Below are positions 46,827 through 57,033 of a DNA stretch of 64,000 nucleotides, one piece after another. Origin of the DNA: Lyophyllum atratum (lineage: Eukaryota; Basidiomycota; Agaricomycetes; Agaricales; Lyophyllaceae); assembly GCA_014905825.1 (NCBI GenBank), contig JACGCN010000006.1:2294001-2358000 (forward strand), in the 5' to 3' direction. The position numbers and the translations under genes are program-made. The notes below the pieces were generated by a model. It saw only the letters and a program-made list of their open reading frames with translations. It did no database searches and was not told where the DNA came from. Positions within the stretch are counted from its first letter, which is position 1. Every line of letters begins with the position of its first letter.

Positions 46827-49049
46827 TTAAAGCACTCGCTTTGGTGCAGCCCGGCTCGATCGCCGCGTAGCCTTCGGAGGGGACGAGGCCTTTGGAATCG
46901 TCATGGGCCTAGGAGCTATGTACTCCTGTGTCTGCATGAGCACTGCTATAGCCGTGTCGCTCCTCACTTGCATCTCCCGGAGCTGGCCGTGCGAGACCAT
47001 GTGAGATTCGTCAGCCTCGTCTTCCTCAAACATTTCCCATCGGCCCTCGTTCTCCTGGAGCAGTTGCTCGACTTGAGCCGGGGTCATCTTCCCTTTGCCC
47101 TTGTCGATATGCTTTTGAGTTGGGGAAGACGCTGGCATGGCTTCTCCTGAGGGAGATTGAACCTCTGAGCGCGGACGAGCGCGGTATCTGGCAGACTCGT
47201 CTTCGACGTTCTCTGCATCCTCTCGGCGGCGTTTCCCACCGTTCTTCTTGCCAGTTACGTCGAGTGTTTGCCTATGATCATGGTTAGAGTGAGAAATTTG
47301 GAGATAAGAACGGATCAGACGAACAGTGAGATTTCTAGCGGGCCACCGTTAAATAGTCCTCTCCGGAGGTCAACGAGAGGTTCAAGCAACCTGGACTGGT
47401 GTTAGAGATTACAGCTCTGGAATTGCAGGAAAACGACATACCCAGACCCAAGAGGGAGGTCTGCCTCAGGCTCCTCCGATCGGGTGCGGTGTTGATATCT
47501 GGATTCCTCTTCAAGGTCGTCTGTGTCGTCTCGCGGACGTTTTCGGTTTGGCAGCACTTCGACAGATCCATGTACCCTGAATTGAATATTCAGTATCTCA
47601 AGGTTATGAAAGATATGAAGAACACGAACGATGAGACGTCCGCCCCGTCCTCAACAGGAAGGCCCAAAGGTTCGAGGGCGTCGCGAGCATTGGCTGGAAG
47701 AGTTGAGACACTGCAACACCATATAAGCATCAAGGTTTATGGACGGATGAGGAGAAACCCACATCTCTTCCCGTTCTACGGGTTTTGATATACCAGCTCG
47801 CCGGTCTGCCTCCTGTGCCTTCTTGTTCTTTTGAGCATTGGCTGGAAGAGTTGAGACACTGCAACAGCACATAAGCATTAAGGTTTATCGACAGACGAGA
47901 AGAAACCCACATCTCTTCCCGTTCTACGGTTTTTGATTTACCAGCTCGCCGGTCTGCCTCCTCTGCCTCCTTATTTCTTTGTCAAATATGAGATGAAGTT
48001 CAATGCAAGAAGGCGGGTTGACTTACTGTGCTTCCATTACTTCGTCGTCAGAGCTCGTGACCTCGAATTCGATGAGTCCATCACGATAGACACGGACTTT
48101 ACCCTCCCAAACATCATGGTATGACCAAGCGCTGGGAATCACTCTCCAGTATGTCACATATTTTTCAATGCGCTGTCTCCTGGCTCGTTCCGCCCTGATA
48201 CCCGCACGTAGATCCTCCGCCTTGCGACGTAATTTGGACGCGACGTCGCGCAAGGCAGCGATATGGTCCAAAGTCTTCTTGTCCTGTTTGTCGATAACTG
48301 CCATAGCGCGAACCACGTCCTCCAAGACATCGGGAGGAGCCTCTGGCTCTGGTGTGCCTACAACGGAGCTCCCCGGAGTGCCGAATGTATAGGCAGGTGA
48401 GGATGGGTACTGTGGTTCCTTATCCTCGAGGACTGAAGCGTCATGGTCGCTCGATTGGGCAGCGTCATGTTCGTTGGGTTGGGCAGTGTCATGTTCGCTG
48501 GGTTGGACAGCGTCATGTTCGCTGGGTTGTGCAGCGTCATGTTCGCTGGGCTGGCCAGCGTCATTAGCGGAATCGTTTTGTTCGTGAGCGCCGTCGTCAA
48601 TGGTGGCGCGATCAACGTCTACCAACTCGTCAATTAGAAGCTAATCCAATAGATATAGCGAAACGGCTCACCGATGGGATTCCCGGAGCTATTTGGTCCC
48701 AAGCTGCGATGCAGAGCAGCCGAAAGCTCTGCGATTTTCTCATGCCTTGCTGTCGACCCTGTGGAACAGAGTGACACAGGTGAGGGTCGTTTCGTGGGTT
48801 GGGGAGAGGGCCTATAATTTTGAGGTTAAAACAGGAGTAAAGAGTAGTCAGATCGAGCATACGATTTCGTTTTCTGGCGTTCAAGGAGTAGCTTGATGAT
48901 AACCTCAGTTTTGAGGTTGGCTTTCACGCCGTTTTCCTTGATATGGCTGCGTTAGCCAGTATAACATCTAATCATTATATCTAGGGGCTTACCTTTGCAA
49001 GCTTCTGCAGAGCAGAGCGTCCCATAGCTTGAAGAGATTTAGCGTTCAT
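46827..49049 (-). CDS. SAP-like hypothetical protein with octapeptide repeats and duplicated exon
   Basis: The start at 49049 gives MNAKSLQAMGRSALQKLAK. Intron 48937-48992 follows, then ENGVKANLKTEVIIKLLLER, a SAP/LEM-like helix-turn-helix often linked to DNA or chromatin binding. The following exons contain EKIAELSAALHRSLGPNSSG, then DVDRATIDDGAHEQNDSAND, five 8-residue repeats of the type AAQPSEHD, an acidic linker and a coiled coil (AALRDVASKLRRKAEDLRAG). Next is a conserved-looking YWRVIPSAWSYHDVWEGKVR, then a duplicated 65-base exon, NRKRPRDDTDDLEEESRYQH, KRRREDAENVEDESARYRAR and the C-terminal TPAQVEQLLQENEGRWEMFE. Junctions between about 48630 and 48910 and near 47340 could not all be resolved. 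Function unknown; a nuclear role is inferred from the SAP-like start and basic/acidic blocks. It is divergent from a paralogue at 49630. Confidence 0.6.
47685..47980. repeat. 148-bp exon-plus-intron tandem duplication
   Basis: Two adjacent copies (47685-47832 and 47833-47980), roughly 90% identical by eye, lie inside the SAP-like gene. On the minus strand each unit is a 65-base exon followed by an 83-base GT-AG intron (introns 47859-47941 and 47711-47793; middle exon 47858-47794). The period 148 equals 65+83 exactly. Confidence 0.85.
48440..48559 (-). repeat. 24-bp coding minisatellite (octapeptide x5)
   Basis: Five in-frame 24-bp units, beginning GTCATG on the plus strand, encode QPSEHDAA-like octapeptides with small changes (SEHD, NEHD, SDHD). 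Length polymorphism between strains is expected. Confidence 0.85.
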
Positions 49050-49629
49050 GGCAAGAGTAAGGCGGGGTAGTAACGATATGCGTGGTGGGTGATTGGAGTA
49101 GATGGTTAAGAAGGGGGGCCAAGTATTCGATTTCTAGGCTGAGTCACGCGGGCCAGGATTCAGTTATAGCATATGGAGGACAATGGGATTTCGCCGCCGG
49201 CCAAAGCGACTGATAGTATTGTTCCTACCCGGAATTTCTCCACGGTCAAGCAGCGCTGGGCGGGGAGTTGATATATCAATAAGGCGCGCGGTGTCACCTC
49301 CTTTTGTGTCCATTGTGGGCCTATACCGGGGTTGTCGTTGTATTGCATGCTTGCACAGACCATCGGCAGTCGCTCTTGTTCTCAGACAACAGTTGTGCTA
49401 AGTTGTACTTCGGCTACTACCGTAGTGTGGCGGTGATGCAGCTCAATTAGGTTATCACGTGGGATTCAAGATCAACGATCGAGATTCAGATTTTGTTCAG
49501 ATTAGGTCAAGTTGGGCCAGCCTCTGATTGTATTGTTCGCTGCTTTGACCTGGGTTGGGACGCGTGAAATATAATAATAATGTCATCAATAAGACCGACC
49601 ATACTGACCATCCCACCCCACCCACCACC
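49050..49629. promoter_or_regulatory. Shared divergent promoter region of the SAP-like pair
   Basis: 580 bp separate the start codons of the two divergent SAP-like paralogues. Short open frames on both strands have no features. No clear TATA box near either start was noted. Confidence 0.35.
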
Positions 49630-50749
49630 ATGACTGTGCCACTGATGAATCGAACAGCGCTTGCGAAGCTAAAGCGCCAAGACCTACAGCGGCTTGCGAG
49701 AGTGAGTTCAGTCTCTATGTAACACTTCACCCATCTGACAGTTGTGGCGCTGTACAGAGAGAGAAATTGAAAGCCAATGGGAGAAATTCAGACATAATTG
49801 AACTCCTTATCTCCAAGTATCCTGATGGCGTCCCTAGGTCAGATCTCGAGTCGATGATACTACTTCTACAGCTGACGACTATGACTATAGGGCGCGGACA
49901 CCCTACCCACGAAAAGAGAAGCCAGGAAGTACAAGGCCTACTGAAATTAAGGCGGAGACACAGGAACTCGATGGCAGCGCTTCCGTCGCGCATAGATCCA
50001 GTAAGTACCCTCTATGGTGATATCTTCTCTTCCTGATCAACTTCTGCAGAGCGACAGAAAACCGATGCAAACCCATCATCTGGACTTTTTTCTTCTCTTC
50101 CTAGTACCCCTCGCCGTCCGGAGAGATTCGCCGCTGAGTGGGTTGAATCAGTGGCAGTCGCCACGGCACGACAAGCAGCCATCGCCGAATCTGATGCCGG
50201 AAGAGAGCTTTCGCCACCGCCGCCTCCAGGCTACAAAGATGTCCGATTTGTGAGGCGTGAGCTGGTCCGTCACGTAATCGATTCCGTCAACATACGAGCC
50301 GATGTGGACGCGACGGAAGCTCTATTGAAGCATGCGGTATCGATTTACAACAACGTCGCCCTTGACTTCAGAGAGATGGCATTGTTCGCCGCACGACGGA
50401 ACTAGACCTTATCTCAAGTATGAAGAAAGATCGCACTAGCTGGGACGGGATGTTCATGATGGAAGATGAGGAGGATAAGATCGACTGGGACGAGTTTGTT
50501 AAGGAGATGGAAAAGTACAGGGCGGAGCAGAAGGAGATCGCACGGCAGAAGAGAGAGGCACAATTGGAAGCTGAACAGGCGGAGCATGCACGAATAAACG
50601 CTGCGGCTGAGGCCGCTAGGTACGTTTTGGCTTTCATTATAATTGTTTTGACTTTGCTGACAAGGGAGCGCAGGGCACAGCTACCTCCTGACGGATCAGT
50701 GATTGGGGCAAAGCGAAAGTTGCCTGCTGATGGAGAAGCCAATGTTTGA
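49630..50749 (+). CDS. SAP-like hypothetical protein, paralogue of the divergent gene
   Basis: The start MTVPLMNRTALAKLKRQDLQ continues RLAR-REKLKANGRNSDIIEL, a SAP-like fold with an intron at the same place as in the minus-strand neighbour (after LAR/LAK). After introns near 49701-49757 and 49838-49891 a basic Pro-rich linker follows (PRKEKPGSTRPTEIKAETQE). Then come AAEWVESVAVATARQAAIAE, VRRELVRHVIDSVNIRADVD and a coiled coil (FVKEMEKYRAEQKEIARQKR, then EAQLEAEQAEHARINAAAEA). One more intron near 50620-50673 precedes the end KRKLPADGEANV. Between about 50340 and 50410 the two good frames could only be joined by a 35-base intron, shorter than any other here, so this junction is doubtful. A nuclear chromatin-linked role is inference. 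Confidence 0.6.
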
Positions 50750-51612
50750 TATGTTAGAACAAGTTGGGATTCATTAGCATTGGAATCGTTTATACCTGTC
50801 ACTTCTTACCCTAGTCGTTTTCGAAGCTCGAAAGCAGTTATTTGAGATCATGGAACAAACATCGGAGGGAGATTTGGAAGACTCGATAGTCACACTGCAC
50901 CTGATGATGCGCAACTAAGCATTCTTCTTTGAGAATGAACTCCTCTAAGGATGGATCACCCTAGTAGTTCCTCGGCATTAGTTTACTGATCTGGCAATTT
51001 AGCTGGACAGATATCCACTCAACAACCCAATCACTGTTCGCGACGCTGGGCGAAACACAGCTACCGGAAAGCGAGGAGCATGTCGTGGATTTTGAGACAG
51101 GTTGTAACGGTGTCAAGCCCTCGGATCATGGTCTAACGGAAGAGAAGAGAGGAAATGATTTGGCTCACTTCGCTCCTCCCCCGCACGAACACGCGCAGCT
51201 TGGATGATGGAAACCTTGTACTAAACGGCACCAGAGTTGGCGAAAATATAACTGCGGCCACGAGTGAAAGCGGACAGTGTGAAGGGGAGGCGCACATCAG
51301 AGCCATTTGCTGGGTAGGCTTTACATGACGATTCGAGAGCACAATCGCAGGCCGTGGAAGAAGGTCGAAGATTTATCGCACAGCGAAACATCGTCTCTGG
51401 CAAGGTTGGGTGATGCAGACATGCCTTGAGTCTGGTTAGTAGACAAGAACTAGGCGAGGGAGGTTATCCATTATAGTAGCCCGCAGGTCGACATATCACT
51501 GCGGTGGAGGCTGTGCACGTGGCAAGTCGCGTGCGGTGTAGGGTGGTTCCGTTGAGTGGAAAGGACTTGGCAGCGTTTCTGGAAAGCGTTCGTTTTCGTT
51601 TTCAGCGGAGGA
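50750..51612. other. Intergenic, no supported gene
   Basis: Minus-strand frames at 51133-51403 are short and featureless. The right 100 bp lead to the ATG at 51613; an in-frame upstream GTG frame exists but has no ATG. Confidence 0.35.
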
Positions 51613-54239
51613 ATGGCAGCATCGGCCTTCCGAATACCTGCCTACCGGTTTGCAACCCGCCCCCTACTTTCAGCGCTTGTTGCTCCCACGAAGCCCTCCG
51701 TCATTGGCACTGCCGAGCGCTTCTATACCCAGGGGCCGCCTCCTCCGCCAAAACGCCCGGTCCAAGGAAACACTCTACCCCATGGAGACGGCCACAATAC
51801 TCGCCATGAAGTCCACGAAGGAAGCGCCGCCATAAACATTCCTTTCAACCCTCCAGGCGCTGGCGCTGGTCCTAATATAGGCGGAAGCGGCAGTCTGTTT
51901 CCTCTTACAAGTTCACCTTTGCTGGATGCTGCCTTGACAACGATAATTGGGTTGGGAATGGGTGAGTTTCGAGGATATTTGAAGTCCCATGTGCTCAGTC
52001 GCGTCCTAGTATTTGGGGGAGGCATTGCATACGTGGCTTGGTACAAGAAACGGGTTTTGGACAAGGTGACGCATTCCGACTGTCCCTATATCTTTCACTG
52101 ACGTGACTTGAAAAAGATTGAAGATGCTTTTGCGGCAGGGTATGACCCCGCTCTCGAGCTCGCGACTCATCAGACGAAAAGGGCCCCAGCGGAAGGTGAA
52201 AATGGGGATCTAGTGTTCGACGAAGAAGCACCATGGACGGAAAACCTGCGGCGCAAGGAGCAGGACACGATTGACCGCATAGTGCAAGGCCAGGAGCCTG
52301 GGCACTATTTTGTGCTACTGGGTCCCAAGGTGCGCCGCGATTGTTGTCTATGCTAATGTATATCGAACGCGTCTTGTAGGGCTCTGGAAAAGGCACAATG
52401 ATATTCGACTCCATGGCAGCGTGTGCGGCGGAGGGTGTCTCCATGTGTGACGCCCACCCTGACCTGGAAGTTTTCAGACTTCGGCTTGGGAAGTCGCTGA
52501 ACTATGAATTCAATGAGGACTCCCAGACGGGTCTGTTCCAAAGGAGAGATCCGAGAGAAGGTACGCTCCTTGCACCCAATATCTCAAGATGTAACTAAGC
52601 TCCATCACGGTGTAGGTGGTCCAGCTCTTGACATAGAGAGAGGTGACTTTCGCTTGCTCAGTGTTCCTTCATGTACGCTTATTCCTTGATAGCCTTGAAC
52701 AAGCTCGAGAAGGTGGCCCTACGATCTGCGCGCAGAACGGGTCGTCCTCTCGTCCTTATCATCAACAATATCCACTTTTTCAAAAACGATGACGAAGGGC
52801 GTAACATGATCTTACAACTACAGCAAAAGGCTGAATCCTGGGCCGCAAGTGGTAAGTTGCCTGGTCATACGAGTATAACCCTTCCTGACAACGCTCATTC
52901 AGGTATCTTGACCATGGTATTCAGCTCGTAAGTATATTTCAATCCATCACACGGTCATCTCATTATCGAACATGTTACCAGTGACGATTTTTGGCCTTTC
53001 CACATCATGCGTATGGGCTCCTGTATCTCATTTACCTATCTATGCTCACGTTAGCGCACGCTTCAGGCAAGACCGCTAGCCGCATGCATGTGAGTGTAGA
53101 TTCCCCCTACCATCGCCCCATGCTCAACTACGCGTCATTTCCAGGTTCTGTCCATCTGTGACCTTGATACCAAGGGATCATTACATGCGGCGACTCGAAT
53201 GCGTATGAGTAGTAGGCGTGAAGCGGCGACCCCAGACGAAATCAGAGAAGCCGTAACTCTTATTGGGGGTCGACTCTCGTATCTCAACCGGGTACGCTTT
53301 GCCGACTCCTTCCCCGATTACTTGATAATTGATGCATCCCATTAGGTCGCGAAGTCTAAGGATATGGTAGCCATGGCCAATCATCTCAAGTCGGTCGAGC
53401 AAGCGTGGCTTCTGAGTCAAATTGGTATGTTTTCAATTATGATATCTGCTCCTTCCTACTCATGGTTTCCCCTTCAGGTCTTATTCCAGACTGCGACGAC
53501 GATGTCATGGACGAGGTACACCATTCCACGCCTTATCTGCACATTGCAGCGTCATGTTTATTCACACATGTGCTTCCAGCAAAAATGGAGTTCATGTTCC
53601 TGGCTGCTGCTGCAAGAGTTTGTGAAAATTCGAGCTGAACAAGCGGCGGCCCGAGAAGCGGCAATGGCAGCAGGTGAACTCGTCGAGGAAGACATTCTCG
53701 AGCTTCCGGTCATTCCTTATGTTAGCAGCTTCCCTTCGTATGCTCTTCTATCATATCGCTTACCTTCGGTCCAGTGGAGGTGTCGTCAAATCATGACGCG
53801 CGCTGACTTTATGGAAGGTCAGTAATAAATTCTCCTCACTGGGGCAGCGATCTGACGTCGTCGCTAACAGAACTTGACCGCATTAATGTTATCTCCATCG
53901 ATGTACGTTTTCTTCTCGTTTGTTGGCTTTTGAGAAAGCTCACAATGCTCTCCAGATTCACCACAATGTACGACCGGACTCGATGCTCATCCTCCACGCC
54001 GCCCAGGAGGTGGTAGCGGAGGAAGGCTTTGACGAGCTCCTAGAGGGCGTGCGGGACAGAATCGATGAGATTGAAAGTTTGCATCGCACACGCGAGTTGA
54101 CGGTATGAATTTCAAGGCTCTATGCTTCTACCAGCTCAAACACAGTTCTTTTCAGTTCAAGGATGTGGATCAAGGAGACCGGATACATGTCACTGTCGAC
54201 AAAGGGGGAGGAATGGTCTTCGGCGGGCGGATTGTATAA
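51613..54239 (+). CDS. Mitochondrial P-loop (AAA-like) protein of unknown function
   Basis: The Met at 51613 starts MAASAFRIPAYRFATRPLLS, an Arg/Ala-rich import-type leader ending near FYTQG. Then come a Pro-rich linker and a possible membrane segment (SRVLVFGGGIAYVAWYKK), followed by EAPWTENLRRKEQDTIDRIV. The Walker A motif GPK-GSGKGTMIFDSM spans an intron. RPLVLIINNIHFFKNDDEGR is in the Walker B position but has Asn-Asn instead of Asp-Glu. GILTMVFSSDDFWPFHIMR resembles the sensor region, then LIGGRLSYLNRVAKS and a C-terminal helical part with LVEEDILELPVIPY and LLEGVRDRIDEIESLHRTRE. The protein ends VTVDKGGGMVFGGRIV. About ten 45-60-base GT-AG introns. I take it as an AAA+-like family conserved in mushrooms and perhaps on mitochondrial membranes. 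It resembles Yme2/RNA12 in plan but I could not confirm that. Confidence 0.7.
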
Positions 54240-54653
54240 ACGTTCGTTTTTTACTGAGGTGTTGATACACCGTTCACTCTCATTCTGTAGATATTTACAT
54301 AGTATGTACCACCTGTTGCTACTAATATATCCTTGTTGTACTTGGTTTTCTCACTCAAGACGGACGCAACAAAGATGGCAGAGAAATGGAACGCCTTCGA
54401 TGAGGCGTTCCAGGCAAACAACAGTCTGGTTTGTATTTGCTCCAGCCAAAGGAGACGATCAGTGTAACGTAATACTGGAAATAGAGCAATAATGGTGACG
54501 AGGGGACCACGAAATACTACAGTGTGGTGATGTATACATAATCTTGGAGGAGAAGTTCGTGTTGCACGGAAAAGTTCGTCGAGAAGGGAATCCACCTTGG
54601 CGATAGAATAAGACGTGTGGGCGGGGAAGGGGATTGCATCATCCCAAAGGATT
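54240..54653. other. Convergent 3' flanks with a small hairpin
   Basis: No gene is supported. GGAACGCCT and AGGCGTTCC around 54388-54411 form a perfect 9-bp stem with a six-base loop, perhaps a 3' UTR hairpin. Confidence 0.35.
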
Positions 54654-56815
54654 TTAAGCAGCGATAGCGACGGAGTTGGACTCGTCCTTCTTACTTGCAG
54701 CAGCCTCAGCCTCCCTCACAGCTTTCTCCGCCTCATTTTTTCGTTCTTCAATTTCCTTCATCTGCTGCTGAAGTTTCTCCTTCACCCCGAGACCAGGTCC
54801 AGACTTGTTGAATTTGACACTCCGGTGGTGGCTTACGTTGCTGCCCATAGAACCTGTCTCTGGAGTCTGTACGTTCACCATGGGCCCTGTCGTCGAGAGA
54901 CCGCGGTGGAACGAAGTGGGAAGCACGCGACCTTCGGGATGCTGGAATGCACATCCGGCGCGCGTACATGCAGCACCGAAGCGGCATTGAGTGGTGGAGG
55001 TCTGAGGAGCAGGCCGGGGGTGACTAAATGTACAGCCTGGACGGTTGCACGCGGCACCAAAGCGGCAAGGAACATTCGTGGTGTGCGCGAGGGGTTGAGG
55101 AGCTGCGAGAGCAGGTGGGGCTTGTTCAGCAGCTGTTGGTCGCCAAAAGAGTGAGCAAGTAATAAAGGTAAGAGGCCCAATGTACATACCTTGGGGGTTT
55201 AGAACCGCAGGACTGACATGGGCTTTGATACAATCCTTATCCTTGCAATTCCTTCCCTTTTCACAAGCTTCGTTACTCAGCACAACACCACTTTCTGCGG
55301 TCGCGACTGGTGAGGGATGGGCATAGCGACAATGGGGATTGGTGCATTTTGTGCTGAATTTGCATAGAGTGGGTGATTGCGGTCGCTCAGGAAGGACATA
55401 TGCCGGGCGCTGAGCGGCTGAGGACGGATCCAAAGTTGACAGAGCGGACGGCGCATTAGGAGTTATTGGAGCGGGGGCCACGATAGGTATTGCCTGGGAC
55501 GTAGTGAAATCCTTTGCCGTAGTCGCGTCGGGTGCCTTGGGAGTAGATGTCATCGAGCCTCCTCTACCCCTGTTTGATCCTCCCCTCCCTCGACCGCTTC
55601 CCCTACCCCTGCCACTGATACCACGGGCCCCACCCATCTGCGGTCCTTGAAATCCACTGTCCATGCCCCCCTGGAACATATTCATATCACCTGGCATGCC
55701 CTGCATAGGATAACCAGGTCCAGGGAACTGACCAGCTCCGCCGGTCATCATATTTGACATTTGGGCCATCAAAGCCATCTGGTTCATCAGTATATCCTGG
55801 AACACCATAGGATTGGCCATGCCTGCCATCGCAGACATATCCATGCCGGGAAACCCGCCTGCCATCATCATATTCTGCTCGGGTGAGCTGTTTACGATGT
55901 TGTCAATTCTGGACTGGATGTCGTCGTGCGGGAATCCATTGGGTGCACCTCCACTCCGCGTGGAGCCGGCCGGGCCACCAACCCGTTCTATCAGACTTCT
56001 GGTGTTGGCATGCGAGCTGCCTGTGGAAGTGGAGCCTCCATCACGAAGCATGGCCCGGGGACCAGTAGGCAGGTCCGTGCGTCTGGATTTGTTAGGGTGG
56101 CTCGGGGAAGGCGATCGGGCAGAGGATGAGCGTTTGTGGGCAGAGCTTGTTGTAGAAGGGAGGGCTTGAGACAGGGCTTGTTGATAGACACCAGTTCGAG
56201 GGGGGTTCGGTAGTCGACGCGGGGCGTCTGCGGGGACGTGGGGAGGAGCGTCGCGTGGAGGTAACTCGGACGTTGAAGGTTCTGGTTGTGCAGGTTCGTC
56301 TACTTCTGTGGCGCCTTTAGCGGCCGCCACAAATAACCAGTCCGTAAAGCTGGGGTCTTCGGAACCATCACTTCTCTGAGCACTAACGACCAGATGAAAA
56401 AAACGTACCGAAGTCAGAACCAATCACTACAAGACGGACATTATTAGACACATGAAGAATACGGAGGAGACGTCCACTTACAATCTTCTAGCTCGCTAGT
56501 AATTTGCGCTGAACCATTCGAGTCAGTATATTGCCAGTGAACGCAGCCGATTCGTTACTCACCTCCTGTCTTGTTGTTAATGACCATAATGGTAATATAT
56601 TCAGCCATTACCGGGTCTACAAGGCAGAGGTAAGCCTGAGTTGCAAGATAACACGAGAAGAAAACTTACCAGCGTCTAGGCTGTAACCCCGTTTCGTGAG
56701 CTCATCCTGTATGGATTGCTAAGGGAACGTAAGCGCTAATCATATAAGACTCATAAGAGAGACTTGCCTGCAGAGCTGCAGCGCGCTCAGTGCCAATTGT
56801 CAGACCGAATGGCAT
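54654..56815 (-). CDS. NAB2: Nuclear polyadenylated RNA-binding protein NAB2 (ZC3H14 family)
   Basis: NAB2 binds poly(A) tails in the nucleus and controls their length and mRNA export. Exon 1 (56815-56768) encodes MPFGLTIGTERAAALQ. It is joined by a GC-AG intron (56719-56767, CAG/GCAAGT) to QSIQDELTKRGYSLDADPVM, AEYITIMVINNKT-GAQITSE, LEDLIGSDF and SFTDWLFVAAAKG, which together form the PWI-like N-terminal fold. A Ser/Pro linker, a Met/Gly-rich stretch and an RGG-type block (GISGRGRGSGRGRGGSNRGR) follow. Then come CCCH zinc fingers CKFSTKCTNPHCRYAH, CEKGRNCKDKDCIKAH, CRFGAACNRPGCTFSH and CRFGAACTRAGCAFQH, spaced C-x5-C-x4-C-x3-H. Only four fingers are plain; yeast NAB2 has seven. The C-terminus is a charged coiled coil. 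Several short introns sit near the 5' end. Confidence 0.93.
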
Positions 56816-56950
56816 GCTTCGTGGGTTCAACGTCGACGGCGACGAGCAAGAGTGGGTTTGAATCTCCGCTTCAACATCTAGTGACAAAGACTTGCAAAAT
56901 ATTTGTTCTGTGTTGTAGTCTTGAAGCTTAAAGTGGCCTTACGTTCACAA

Positions 56951-57033
56951 GCATTAATGGGGTAGTGGTAACCTGGGTCGTTGCCATTCGACTTTGTGTC
57001 GACCCGCCGGGGGTTCGATTCCCTCTTAATGCA
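56951..57033 (+). tRNA. tRNA-Gly(GCC) with a 12-base intron
   Basis: The acceptor stem GCATTAA pairs with TTAATGC, with discriminator A at 57033. The D arm is GGGT...ACCT, the anticodon stem GGTCG/CGACC, the anticodon loop TTGCCA...T (anticodon GCC at 56983-56985), and the T arm GGGGG-TTCGATT-CCCTC with one G-T pair. Twelve bases (56987-56998) lie after position 37, the canonical site of nuclear tRNA introns. A T5 run at 57038-57042 is a Pol III terminator. It lies 135 bp upstream of NAB2 and points away from it. Confidence 0.93.
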
